Source: CAG-217 sp963638105 (lineage in GTDB: Bacteria > Bacillota > Clostridia > Oscillospirales > Acutalibacteraceae). Taken from it: 64,000 bases of DNA. The stretch is taken from contig CAVHPP010000010.1 in the NCBI GenBank assembly GCA_963638105.1, positions 1 to 64,000 of the forward strand, in the 5' to 3' direction. Below the pieces are notes generated by a model that was not told the origin of the DNA, searched no databases, and saw nothing but the letters and a program-made list of their open reading frames with translations. This document shows, one piece after another, positions 17,922 through 26,146 of the stretch; position 1 is the stretch's first letter; the number at the start of each line of letters is the position of its first letter. Made by a program: the position numbers and the translations under genes.

Positions 17922-20159
17922 TTGCCAAAGAAGAAAAAGGACCAGCGCCCGGTTGCCGGGAAGCTGGACGAGAATGTGCACATCAAAGGTGCCGGCACCG
18001 TGCAGACGGAGCCCATCGTGGACACCCTGAAGAGCAACTATATGCCTTACGCCATGAGCGTGATCCTCTCCCGCGCCTTGCCGGAGATCGACGGCTTTAA
18101 GCCCTCCCACCGCAAGCTGCTCTATACGATGTACAATATGAAGCTGCTTACCGGCGGCTTTATTAAGAGCGCCAACATTGTGGGGCGCACCATGCAGCTG
18201 AACCCTCACGGTGACGCGGCCATTTACGATACCATGATCCGCCTGTCCCGGGGCAATGAGAGCCTGCTGTACCCCTATGTGGAGTCTAAAGGTAACTTCG
18301 GTAAAGCTTACAGCAAAAATATGATGTACGCCGCCTCCCGTTACACAGAGGCTAAGCTGGCGCCCATCTGCCGGGAGCTGTTTGACGACATTAACAAGGA
18401 CACGGTGGACTTTGTAGACAACTACGACAACACCATGAAAGAGCCGACCCTGCTGCCGGTGACCTTTCCGTCCATTCTCTGTAATGTGACCACCGGCATC
18501 GCCGTGGGTATGGCTTCGTCTATCGCTTCTTTTAACTTAAAGGAAGTGTGCGACACCACCATTGCCCTGATCAAAAACCCGGCCCATGTGATTGCAGACA
18601 CCTTGCTGGCGCCGGACTTTGTAGGCGGCGGCTATATTCTCTATAACAAGCCGGAACTGGATAAAATTTACGACACCGGCCGCGGCTCTGTGCGGGTGCG
18701 TGCCAAGTACACCTATGACAAAAAATACAACTGCATTGATGTAACGGAGATCCCGCCAACCACTACCGCTGAGGCGATCATTGACAAGATCGTGGAGCTG
18801 GTCAAGACCAACAAAGTGCGGGAGATCAGCGATATTCGAGACGAAACGGATCTGACCGGTTTGAAGATCACCATTGACCTGAAGCGGGGCGTAAATGCAG
18901 ACGACCTGATGCTGCGGCTTTATAAGATGACTCCTTTAGAGGACAGCTTTAGCTGCAACTTCAATGTGCTGGTGGACGGCAAGCCCAAGGTCTACGGCGT
19001 GCGGGAGCTGCTGATGGCGTGGATCGATTTCCGCCTGGAATGTGTGCGCCGCCGCCTGACCTTTATGCTGAACAAAAAGCGGGACCAGCTGCATTTGCTC
19101 AAGGGTCTGTCCAAGATCCTGTTGGATATTGACAAGGCGATTAAGATCGTGCGGGAGACCAAGGCAGAGGCCGATGTGGTGCCCAATTTGATGATCGGCT
19201 TTGGCATTGACGAGACCCAGGCGGAGTATGTGGCGGAGATCAAGCTGCGCCACTTGAACCGGGAGTATATCCTTAAGCGCATTCAGGATATTGAGAATTT
19301 GGAGAATGAGATCGCCCAGCTGGAGGAAGTGCTCTCCAGCCAAAACAAGATGAAAAAGGTGATCGTAGGCGAGTTGCAGGCGGTGGCTCAGAAGTACGAT
19401 ACCGGCCGCCGTTCGGAAATTCTTTACGATGTGCAGGAGGCTGCGCCGGAGACGGAGCAGGAGGCGCCGGACTACCCGGTGACCGTGTTCCTTTCTGCCG
19501 AGGGGTATTTGAAGAAGATCAAGACTGCCAACCTGCGCTTGAGCGGCGAGCAAAAGCTCAAGGAGGGCGACACCATGCTCCGGGAGGAGGAAGCCTCCAA
19601 CAGGGATGAACTGCTGTTCTTTACCAACCACCACCAGGTGTACAAGTCCCGCTTGTCTGACTTTGAGGACGGCAAGGCGTCCCAGCTGGGCGAGTATGTG
19701 GCCGGTAAGCTGGAGATGGAAGAGGACGAGCAACCGGTGTATATGGCGCTGCTCCGCGAATATAAGGGCTATATGCTCTTTGCTTTTGAGAACGGCAAGT
19801 TCGCCAAGGTGGATGTGACCGCCTATCAGACCAAGACCAACCGCAAGAAGCTCCTGAACGCCTATTCCGCCAAGTCACCCTTGGCGGCGGCTATGTATAT
19901 TCCGGAGGATACGGAAGTGGTGCTGTGCTCCGACAGCGGGCGCAAGCTGCTGCTGAATACCGGCGGCGTGCTGGCCAAATCCACTAAGGACACCATCGGT
20001 ATTTCTGCCATGACCTTAAAGAAAAACAAAAAGGTCACCGGTATGTACCTGTACAAAGAAGGCGAGTTCGAAAAGCCCTGGCGCTACCGTGCCAAAAATC
20101 TGCCGGCAGCGGGCGCACTGCCCTCGGCGGCAGACATTGGCGAGCAGCTGACCTTTTGA
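17922..20159 (+). CDS. Type IIA DNA topoisomerase, breakage-reunion subunit (divergent GyrA/ParC)
   Basis: 745 residues. The winged-helix/tower core carries YAMSVILSRALPEIDGFKPSHRKLLY and the catalytic pair Arg140-Tyr141 in AASRYTEAKL, where Tyr forms the 5' phosphotyrosyl link. The coiled coil with its hydrophobic end lies at about 365-500. The C-terminal part (about 510-720) has beta-strand repeats like a shortened pinwheel (GYLKKIKTANL, HQVYKSRLSDF, GKFAKVDVTAY, GRKLLLNTGG). No GyrA-box (QRRGGKG) is visible, which argues against DNA wrapping and negative supercoiling. Start TTG 17922 follows AAGGAGGGG. It functions with the preceding subunit as an A2B2 enzyme. Confidence 0.88.
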   Translation: MPKKKKDQRPVAGKLDENVHIKGAGTVQTEPIVDTLKSNYMPYAMSVILSRALPEIDGFKPSHRKLLYTMYNMKLLTGGFIKSANIVGRTMQLNPHGDAAIYDTMIRLSRGNESLLYPYVESKGNFGKAYSKNMMYAASRYTEAKLAPICRELFDDINKDTVDFVDNYDNTMKEPTLLPVTFPSILCNVTTGIAVGMASSIASFNLKEVCDTTIALIKNPAHVIADTLLAPDFVGGGYILYNKPELDKIYDTGRGSVRVRAKYTYDKKYNCIDVTEIPPTTTAEAIIDKIVELVKTNKVREISDIRDETDLTGLKITIDLKRGVNADDLMLRLYKMTPLEDSFSCNFNVLVDGKPKVYGVRELLMAWIDFRLECVRRRLTFMLNKKRDQLHLLKGLSKILLDIDKAIKIVRETKAEADVVPNLMIGFGIDETQAEYVAEIKLRHLNREYILKRIQDIENLENEIAQLEEVLSSQNKMKKVIVGELQAVAQKYDTGRRSEILYDVQEAAPETEQEAPDYPVTVFLSAEGYLKKIKTANLRLSGEQKLKEGDTMLREEEASNRDELLFFTNHHQVYKSRLSDFEDGKASQLGEYVAGKLEMEEDEQPVYMALLREYKGYMLFAFENGKFAKVDVTAYQTKTNRKKLLNAYSAKSPLAAAMYIPEDTEVVLCSDSGRKLLLNTGGVLAKSTKDTIGISAMTLKKNKKVTGMYLYKEGEFEKPWRYRAKNLPAAGALPSAADIGEQLTF

Positions 20160-20181
20160 TCCGGCGTGATTGCATAAAAAA

Positions 20182-20204
20182 CGGGCCGATCTTCCATCGA
20201 CCCG
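20182..20204. repeat. Hairpin related to the TGTAGGG repeats
   Basis: CGGGCCGAT and ATCGACCCG pair (one mismatch) around CTTCC. Read on the minus strand it begins GGGTCGATG, like the nearby units, and is followed there by a run of six T, so it could terminate minus-strand transcripts. Confidence 0.5.
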
Positions 20205-20240
20205 GGATCACGACTTGCAATCTGCCGTGCAAATGCAAAA

Positions 20241-20267
20241 TGTAGGGACCGATGCCCACATCGGTCC
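20241..20267. repeat. TGTAGGG hairpin repeat, copy 1
   Basis: 27 bases: TGTA followed by GGGACCGATG, CCCA and CATCGGTCC; the arms pair GGACCGATG/CATCGGTCC. Same length and architecture as the copy at 20307. Confidence 0.7.
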
Positions 20268-20306
20268 GGTGTAAGCGGCTTTTTTATACGCTGCACCGAT
20301 TGAATT

Positions 20307-20333
20307 TGTAGGGGTCGATGCCCACATCGACCC
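20307..20333. repeat. TGTAGGG hairpin repeat, copy 2
   Basis: 27 bases: TGTA, then GGGTCGATG, CCCA and CATCGACCC. The stem bases differ from copy 1 in a compensating way (ACC/GGT against GTC/GAC), so base pairing is kept while sequence changes. Confidence 0.7.
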
Positions 20334-20475
20334 GCAAAACCCGGCGGCAACCGCCCTATGTAAACCCGCTGCAAGGCAGCGGAGGCAGCAAAGGCAAACG
20401 CACTCTCTTTGTTGCCGTTTATAGTGTGTGTGCCGCCGCGCCTTTGTATGCCAGTAAATTGTTGGTAAAAAAGGG

Positions 20476-20504
20476 TTGCATTTCTCGTGGTGCTATGCTA
20501 TAAT
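20476..20504 (+). promoter_or_regulatory. Promoter for secG
   Basis: TTGCAT (20476-20481), a 17-base spacer and TATAAT (20499-20504). Confidence 0.75.
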
Positions 20505-20536
20505 GCTGGAGTAAATTATGAGCGGAGGAAGTTTTC

Positions 20537-20788
20537 ATGCTTTGGTATCATTATGTTTTCGGCGCTGTGCTGATTTTGGCGTCGATTATTATAACCGTCG
20601 TTGTATTGATGCAGGAGGGTCGTTCCCAGAACCTGTCCGGTGCCATCGCCGGCGGTGCAGAGACCTTTTTGGGCAAATCCAAGGGCAGAACGATTGAGGC
20701 AAAGTTAGAAAAAATCACAAAATGGCTGATCGTGGCTTTCTTTGTGATCGTGCTTGCTGCATTTCTCATCTTCCTGTTTGTCGGATAA
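20537..20788 (+). CDS. secG: Preprotein translocase subunit SecG
   Basis: 83 residues with two membrane helices (about 5-25 and 58-80) and the SecG signature between them: VVLMQEGRSQNLSGAIAGGAETFLGK. It is the small non-essential partner of SecYE that eases SecA-driven export. The AGCGGAGGAAG site lies 6-8 bases upstream of the ATG. It has its own promoter and terminator. The rnr-smpB-ssrA genes that often follow secG are not here. Confidence 0.95.
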   Translation: MLWYHYVFGAVLILASIIITVVVLMQEGRSQNLSGAIAGGAETFLGKSKGRTIEAKLEKITKWLIVAFFVIVLAAFLIFLFVG

Positions 20789-20800
20789 GCAAACGCAGAG

Positions 20801-20832
20801 ATAACCTTGCCACGTGCAAGGTTATTTTTTTT
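20801..20832 (+). terminator. Rho-independent terminator after secG
   Basis: Perfect stem ATAACCTTGC/GCAAGGTTAT, loop CACGT, then TTTTTTTT. Confidence 0.92.
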
Positions 20833-20864
20833 GCAGTCACCCCAATGAATGAACGAGAACGAAC

Positions 20865-21791
20865 ATGAACTTTGTAATTTTTGACTTAGAATGGAATAAC
20901 GCCTACAACTATAAGGCGCAGACCGGTATGAACGAGATCATTGAGATCGGCGCTGTGATGCTGGATGAACGGCTGCAAATTGTAGATACCTTTAAGCAAC
21001 TGATTTTGCCCAAGATATCTAAGCGGCTTACCGGTCGGTTTAAGGATCTGACCCATATTACCCCGGATGAGGTGAAGCAAAACGGCATTCCTTTTGAGGA
21101 GGCCTTTCGGGACTTTGCCCGCTGGAGCGACGCGGACAACAGCGTATTTATGAGCTGGTCGGACAGCGATCTGTATGTGTTGGCCGGCAACTACAAGTAT
21201 TTTAACCAGCGTGCCCATGTACCGTTTATGCAGCGGTATGCGGACGCGCAGAAGTACTGTATGCGTTTCTTAACCGATAATCCCAACAACAACCAGATTA
21301 GCCTGGCCCACTGTGCCGAGAAGTTCCAAATCTCTGTGGAGGAGGAGAACCTGCACCGGGCGCTGGAGGACTGCTATGTGGCCGCCGCCTGTTTTAAGAA
21401 AGTGTATGATCCGGCGCTGTTTGAGCCGTATATTTGCGACTGCTCCGGGGATTATTTTGAGCGGCTGTTGTACAAGCCCTATTACCTGCGCCACGCCATT
21501 TGCCGTGGGTTCGATCTGCGACAGCAAAAGTTCCAGTGCCCTCGTTGCCACAAAGAACTGCAAATGCTGCGTCCCTTTGAATTTTCCAACAACGCCTTTA
21601 AGAACTGGGGCGAGTGCCGGGACTGCGGCACCAAATACTGGGTGCAGCTGCGTGCCAAGCAAATGTACGATCATGTGCAGATCAGCAAGAAGGTGCAGCC
21701 CATGAGCCGCAAGCGCTCCCGTGCCATGGATCGGGAAAACGGCCGTAGCAAAGCACCGAGCAAGAGCGACAAGGAAGCAAAAAATTCTTAA
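20865..21791 (+). CDS. DEDDh 3'-5' exonuclease-family protein with C-terminal zinc ribbon
   Basis: 308 residues. The N-terminal ~190 residues form a DnaQ/KapD-like exonuclease: Asp and Glu in FDLEWN, Asp in SWSDSDLYVL, and the His/Asp pair in HRALEDCYVA, the full DEDDh set. The C-terminal part has two cysteine pairs (CPRCHKEL and CRDCGTKYW), a probable zinc ribbon, then a basic Lys/Arg/Ser tail. It could trim RNA or DNA ends; the substrate is unknown. The combination with a zinc ribbon suggests targeting to nucleic acid or ribosomes. No strong promoter was found directly upstream; the secG terminator precedes it. Confidence 0.85.
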   Translation: MNFVIFDLEWNNAYNYKAQTGMNEIIEIGAVMLDERLQIVDTFKQLILPKISKRLTGRFKDLTHITPDEVKQNGIPFEEAFRDFARWSDADNSVFMSWSDSDLYVLAGNYKYFNQRAHVPFMQRYADAQKYCMRFLTDNPNNNQISLAHCAEKFQISVEEENLHRALEDCYVAAACFKKVYDPALFEPYICDCSGDYFERLLYKPYYLRHAICRGFDLRQQKFQCPRCHKELQMLRPFEFSNNAFKNWGECRDCGTKYWVQLRAKQMYDHVQISKKVQPMSRKRSRAMDRENGRSKAPSKSDKEAKNS

Positions 21792-21807
21792 TTTATTCAT
21801 AATTTGC

Positions 21808-21836
21808 TTTATTTATTTTAATCTTTGTAGTATAAT
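21808..21836 (+). promoter_or_regulatory. Possible promoter for the PBP gene
   Basis: TATAAT at 21831-21836 is consensus; the best -35 at 17 bases is a weak TTTATT (21808-21813). Confidence 0.5.
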
Positions 21837-21905
21837 TATTAAAATATAAAATGGGTCTGTCCGACCCCATCACCCATACATACGAACGACTTAGGAGGTA
21901 TGTGC

Positions 21906-24398
21906 GTGGCGAATAAAGATTATGACGATCTGCTGCGTTCGTTTATGAACAACTCGTCCAAGGCTTATGACGAGGACCGGCACGCGGTAGAGAAGCAGGC
22001 GCAGCAGGCGCCCGTACAGAGAAATGCGGCGGCGGACCGTGCGGCGCGGCATAAGAAAGAGCAGCAGATGGAGAACCGGCTGGCTGCCAAAAAGCGCAAG
22101 AAGGCAAGCAAGCCCCCAAAAGAGAGTACCCCTGCCCGCAAGGTAGGCAAGGTGCTGCTGGGCTGCCTGATGGTCATTTGCGTGGTGGGCATTGTGTGCT
22201 GCTCCGTGCTGTTCATTTACAGTTACAGCGTGGTTCACGGCGACAAGGTCTTTGACCTGACTGAGCAGAAGTACAGCCAAAATATGACCTCTTTCATCTA
22301 CGGTACGGATAAGAACGGCAAGACTGTGGAGATCACCCGCCTGCATGGGGAAGAAAACCGCATTTGGGTGAATATGGACGATATGAGCCCCTATATGGCC
22401 AAGGCGTTTGTGGCCGGTGAGGACAAGCGTTTTTATAAGCACCACGGTGTGGACTGGGTGCGCACCATCGGCGTGTTTGTTAAGCCCACCAACTTCGGTC
22501 AGGGCGGTTCCACCATTACCCAGCAGTTGATCAAGAACTTAACGGACGAAAACCAGGTGACCTTTATCCGTAAGTTTAACGAGATCTTGCAGGCGCTGAA
22601 CCTGGAGCGCAATTACAGCAAAGACGAGATCATTGAGGCGTACCTAAACACTGTGTACCTGTCCAACGGCTGCTACGGTGTGAAGACCGCCGCGGAGAAA
22701 TATTTTGGCAAGGACATTAAGGATCTGAATGCGGCGGAGTGTGCCAGTCTGGCAGCCATTACCAAGGCGCCGTCCACCTATGATCCCTTGAATGACCCTA
22801 AGGCCAATAAGAAACGGCAGGAGTACTTCCTGGAGGCCATGTATAACGAGGGTACCATTTCTAAAGACGAGTACGAGAGTGCCAAGCGTTATAAGCTGGT
22901 ATTTACCAACAGCAAAGAATATAAAGGCTCTAAGGTCAAAACCAAGAGCACCAAAAAGACCCAGACCGTTAACAGCTATTATGTGGATCATGTGATTACC
23001 TCCGTGATTGAGGACCTGCAAAAGAACGGCTACACTTACAAGAAAGCCAAGAATATGGTCTACGGCGGCGGACTGAAGATCTACACTGCCATTGATTTTG
23101 ATGTGCAGGCAGCACTGGAAAATGTGTACGAGAACTACAAGCGTATGCCGGACGAAACCGTCCAGGGCGCGATGGTGGTGATGGACTATAACGGTCGCAT
23201 TTTAGGCTTGGTTGGCGGCACCGGAAAGAAAAAGGTTAATTTGGGACTGAACCGTGCCACTATGTCCAAGCGGCAGCCCGGTTCTACCATTAAGCCTCTG
23301 TCTGTGTACGGACCGGCGCTTGAAAAGAGCTTGCAGGACGAGAATACCGATATTTATTGGTCCACCATGATCAAGGACGCCCCGTTAAAAGTTGTGGACG
23401 GCAAACCCTGGCCCACCAACCAGGGCGGCGGTTACAGCGGCAAAACAGTCACCTTGCAGTATGGTCTTGCCCAGTCTAAGAATACCATTTCCGCCCGCAC
23501 GCTGGATATGATCAGCGATGCCGGAGCGGTGGATTACTCTCTGGACTTTATCACCAATCGGTTCCACATCAGCACGCTGGACAGCGTAAAGGACTGCGAC
23601 TACGCACCTATGGCTACCGGTGGTGTGACCAACGGTGTAACCGTGCTGGAGATGACCGCTGCCTACGCCACTTTTGGCAACGGCGGCTACTACTATGAGC
23701 CGTACTGCTACACGAAGATTGAGGACGTGCAAGGAAACGTGGTACTGCAAAAGCAGCCGGAAAAGACCAAGGAGTCCGCGCTGTCTGAGAACACCGCCTG
23801 GGTGATGAACAAGTTGCTGCAAACGGTTATGACCGCCGGCACCGGTACTTCTTACAAGTTGTCCGGTATTCAGTGTTTCGGTAAGACCGGTACTACGACG
23901 GACGATAAGGACCGCTGGTTTATGGGCGGCACGCCGGACTTTGTGGCCGGCGTATGGTACGGCTATGACCAGCCTAAGGAGATCTACTACGGCTTGTCCG
24001 GCAACCCCTCCGGTACTTTGTGGAAGACGGTGATGTCTGCCGTGTATGACAAGCTGGACAGCGATCAGTATAAAACCAAGTTTGAGGAGCCGGAAGGCAT
24101 TGTGCAGCGCTCTTATTGCCCCTCCTGCGGCAAGCTGCGCAGCGGCACCGGCGTGTACGGCTGGTACGATGTAAACAACCTGCCCGGTAACTGCTCCGGC
24201 GGCCACGGCTATTCCACCGGTGAGAGCAGCGGTTCCGGCAGCTCCGGCAATTCCGGCAGCTCCGGCAAGACCACCTCTGCGGCAGATGGGGAGAATACCA
24301 CAGCCGCCGGCAGCGAGACCACCGCAGCCCAGGAGCCGCAGACCTCTGCACCGGCGGAGCAAAAACCCACCAAGGCCGATGAGGGTGACGGCGAATGA
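21906..24398 (+). CDS. Class A penicillin-binding protein (PBP1A-type)
   Basis: 830 residues. Bifunctional peptidoglycan glycosyltransferase and transpeptidase. A long basic cytoplasmic tail (1 to about 75) precedes one membrane helix (about 80-105). The GT51 domain has EDKRFYKHHGVDW (catalytic Glu) and GGSTITQQLIKN. The transpeptidase has SxxK in RQPGSTIKPL, SxN in QSKNTISAR and KTG in FGKTGTTTDD. After about residue 735 there is a cysteine motif (YCPSCGKLRSG...NCSGGH) and a Ser/Gly/Thr/Glu-rich tail. GTG 21906 is preferred to ATG 21900 because AGGAGG ends at 21898, one base before the ATG but seven before the GTG. Confidence 0.93.
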   Translation: MANKDYDDLLRSFMNNSSKAYDEDRHAVEKQAQQAPVQRNAAADRAARHKKEQQMENRLAAKKRKKASKPPKESTPARKVGKVLLGCLMVICVVGIVCCSVLFIYSYSVVHGDKVFDLTEQKYSQNMTSFIYGTDKNGKTVEITRLHGEENRIWVNMDDMSPYMAKAFVAGEDKRFYKHHGVDWVRTIGVFVKPTNFGQGGSTITQQLIKNLTDENQVTFIRKFNEILQALNLERNYSKDEIIEAYLNTVYLSNGCYGVKTAAEKYFGKDIKDLNAAECASLAAITKAPSTYDPLNDPKANKKRQEYFLEAMYNEGTISKDEYESAKRYKLVFTNSKEYKGSKVKTKSTKKTQTVNSYYVDHVITSVIEDLQKNGYTYKKAKNMVYGGGLKIYTAIDFDVQAALENVYENYKRMPDETVQGAMVVMDYNGRILGLVGGTGKKKVNLGLNRATMSKRQPGSTIKPLSVYGPALEKSLQDENTDIYWSTMIKDAPLKVVDGKPWPTNQGGGYSGKTVTLQYGLAQSKNTISARTLDMISDAGAVDYSLDFITNRFHISTLDSVKDCDYAPMATGGVTNGVTVLEMTAAYATFGNGGYYYEPYCYTKIEDVQGNVVLQKQPEKTKESALSENTAWVMNKLLQTVMTAGTGTSYKLSGIQCFGKTGTTTDDKDRWFMGGTPDFVAGVWYGYDQPKEIYYGLSGNPSGTLWKTVMSAVYDKLDSDQYKTKFEEPEGIVQRSYCPSCGKLRSGTGVYGWYDVNNLPGNCSGGHGYSTGESSGSGSSGNSGSSGKTTSAADGENTTAAGSETTAAQEPQTSAPAEQKPTKADEGDGE

Positions 24399-25081
24399 GC
24401 ACCACCCGCTTTATCGTTGTGCGCCACTGCGAGGCACAGGGGAATATTCGCCGGGTGTTTAACGGCATCACGGACGGCGACATTACAGAGAACGGTGCCC
24501 GCCAGCTGGATCTGCTGGCGACGCGTATGGCAGGGGAGCACTTTGATGTGATCTACTCCAGCCCCTTGCGGCGCAGCGTGAAGACCGCCCGGGCCTGCAA
24601 TCGGGCCCACGGGCTGCCCATTCACATTTTGAACAGCCTGATCGAGATCAACGGCGGGGCGTTTGAGGGTCTGCCCTTTGCGGATTTCCCCAAATGCTAC
24701 CCCAGGGAGAGCGCCCTGTGGAATGACGAGCCCCACGCCTTTGCCATAGAAAAAGGAGAGTCTATGCAGCAGGTGTTTGACCGTATGCGAGATACGGTGC
24801 TGCTGCTTACCGCCCGCCACCCGGGCAAGACCGTATTGCTGGCCTCCCACGGCTGCGCCATTCGCAATCTGCTGTGCTGGGCACACGGTTGGCCCATTGA
24901 GCGGCTGAACGATGTGAGCTGGGGTGAAAACACCTGTGTGTCAGTTTTAGAAGTAGATGAAAGCGGCACACCCCGCTTGCTGCTGGAGAATGACGCTTCT
25001 CATTTACCGGCGGACTGCGCCACCTTGGGTAAGCAGGACTGGTGGCGGCCGGAGTACCGGCACGACCCTTTTGGAAGATAA
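24395..25081 (+). CDS. Histidine phosphatase (phosphoglycerate mutase-like) family protein
   Basis: 228 residues. The nucleophile motif VVRHCEAQGN is at the N-terminus (His near residue 10), with Arg in YSSPLRRSVKTA, an acidic EINGGAFEGL near 88, and the second catalytic His in LLASHGCAIRNLL near 150. The family includes cofactor-dependent phosphoglycerate mutases and many small-molecule phosphatases; GpmB-like or CobC-like substrates are possible and cannot be distinguished. Coupled to the PBP gene by ATGA; followed by a terminator. Confidence 0.9.
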   Translation: MSTTRFIVVRHCEAQGNIRRVFNGITDGDITENGARQLDLLATRMAGEHFDVIYSSPLRRSVKTARACNRAHGLPIHILNSLIEINGGAFEGLPFADFPKCYPRESALWNDEPHAFAIEKGESMQQVFDRMRDTVLLLTARHPGKTVLLASHGCAIRNLLCWAHGWPIERLNDVSWGENTCVSVLEVDESGTPRLLLENDASHLPADCATLGKQDWWRPEYRHDPFGR

Positions 25082-25093
25082 TAAACACAAACG

Positions 25094-25137
25094 GAGCGAA
25101 AGCGATCAACAAGGTATGGATCCTTTCGCTCTTTTTT
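25094..25137 (+). terminator. Rho-independent terminator
   Basis: Stem GAGCGAAAG/CTTTCGCTC with an inner GATC/GATC pairing, followed by TTTTTT. Confidence 0.8.
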
Positions 25138-25155
25138 ACAGGAAGGAGAACCGCT

Positions 25156-25566
25156 ATGCGAATGATGGCTGTGGACTACGGCGATGTGCGCACCGGCGTG
25201 GCCTTTTGCGATGTGCGGGAGATGCTGGCCACCGCCTACGACACGGTGGAGGAGCGCTACGCGCCTAAGCTGGCCGAGAAACTGGCGGCTCTTGCCAAGG
25301 CGGAGAAAGCCGAGCAGATCGTTGTGGGGCTGCCCCGGAATATGGACGGCAGCTACGGCTACCGTTGCGACGCCTGCCGCCGCCTGGGCGATTTGCTATC
25401 GGAGCTTACCGGACTTCCGGTGGTGTACCAGGACGAGCGTCTGACTACGGTGCTGGCCTATGACCTGCTGTCTGCGGGCAATGTGCACGGCAAAAAAAGC
25501 AAGAAGCAGGTGGACGCTGTGTCTGCCAGCGTGATCTTGCAGTCTTATTTGGACAGTCACCGCTAA
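25156..25566 (+). CDS. yqgF: Pre-16S rRNA nuclease / RuvX family protein
   Basis: 136 residues. RNase H-like fold with Asp in MAVDYGDVRTGVA, Glu near GLPRNMDGSYG and the C-terminal DERLTT plus Asp in KQVDAVSASVIL. YqgF processes the 5' end of 16S rRNA precursor in E. coli and was earlier predicted to be a Holliday-junction resolvase. The ATG at 25156 is preceded by AAGGAG; longer readings upstream run through the terminator and are rejected. The usual alaS-linked position is not seen; alaS is 35 kb away. Confidence 0.92.
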   Translation: MRMMAVDYGDVRTGVAFCDVREMLATAYDTVEERYAPKLAEKLAALAKAEKAEQIVVGLPRNMDGSYGYRCDACRRLGDLLSELTGLPVVYQDERLTTVLAYDLLSAGNVHGKKSKKQVDAVSASVILQSYLDSHR

Positions 25567-25615
25567 ACCGCGCCTTAGCGGATAGAGAGCACCGGCGCTG
25601 CGTATAAATGTAGCG

Positions 25616-26146
25616 GTGGTGCTTTTGGAATGGACGGTGGGTCGCACACGGTTGCGGCTGGATTATTCGTTTTTTTGGATATTGACTTTTGCTGCTTGGG
25701 CACAGAATGATTTGCTGTGGCAGGTGCTGCTGTTCTCCACGCTCCATGAGTGCGGGCATTTGGCAACGCTCTGCGCTTTGGGACTGCGGCCAAAGCAGCT
25801 GCGCCTGTCCTTTTACGGTATGGCGCTGCAGTACGACCGGGTGCCGGATCGACGGCGAGAGACGGCGGTGCTTTTTGGCGGCCCGGCGGTGAATCTGATC
25901 TTGTGGGTGCTGCTGCGGGACCCTGCAAACGGAGCGCTGTTTCTTTTGAATATGCTGCCCATTTTTCCGCTGGACGGGGGACGGCTGGCGGCGCTATGGT
26001 TGCCCCACAGATTGACGGTAGTGCTCAATGCACTGACGCTGGCGGCGCTTACCGGACTGGGCGGCTATGTGCTGTATCGGGGCGGCGGGGTATCGCTCCT
26101 GGGAATCAGCCTGTATTTAATCCTATCAAATTTGAGGTCTGTATGA
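25616..26146 (+). CDS. Site-2 (M50) intramembrane metalloprotease, SpoIVFB-like
   Basis: 176 residues, hydrophobic throughout. The zinc motif is in STLHECGHLATL (HExxH, near residue 44) and the second conserved motif is in LPIFPLDGGRLA (near 121), with the Asp that completes the metal site. It has no CBS domain and no PDZ domain, so it is a minimal M50 enzyme of the SpoIVFB/YwhC kind. Its stop overlaps the radical-SAM start (ATGA). GTG at 25616 or 25619 is the start; the ribosome site is weak (TAGCGGTGG). In Firmicutes spoIVFB often lies near rplU-rpmA and this radical-SAM pair, so SpoIVFB orthology is a reasonable inference. Confidence 0.82.
   Translation: MVLLEWTVGRTRLRLDYSFFWILTFAAWAQNDLLWQVLLFSTLHECGHLATLCALGLRPKQLRLSFYGMALQYDRVPDRRRETAVLFGGPAVNLILWVLLRDPANGALFLLNMLPIFPLDGGRLAALWLPHRLTVVLNALTLAALTGLGGYVLYRGGGVSLLGISLYLILSNLRSV

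Larger units (their letters stand above)
20160..20475. other. Intergenic region with small hairpin repeats, no gene seen
   Basis: The 377-base gap between the topoisomerase subunit A gene and secG carries no convincing reading frame. It holds three related hairpins (listed separately), a CCGCTGC-AAG-GCAGCGG hairpin near 20367, and the secG promoter at its right end. Confidence 0.6.

Noticed and set aside
25750..26142. Upstream extension of the radical-SAM frame
   Set aside because: Lies within the site-2 protease gene in another frame; the ATG at 26143 forms a typical ATGA overlap and starts the family's conserved N-terminus.
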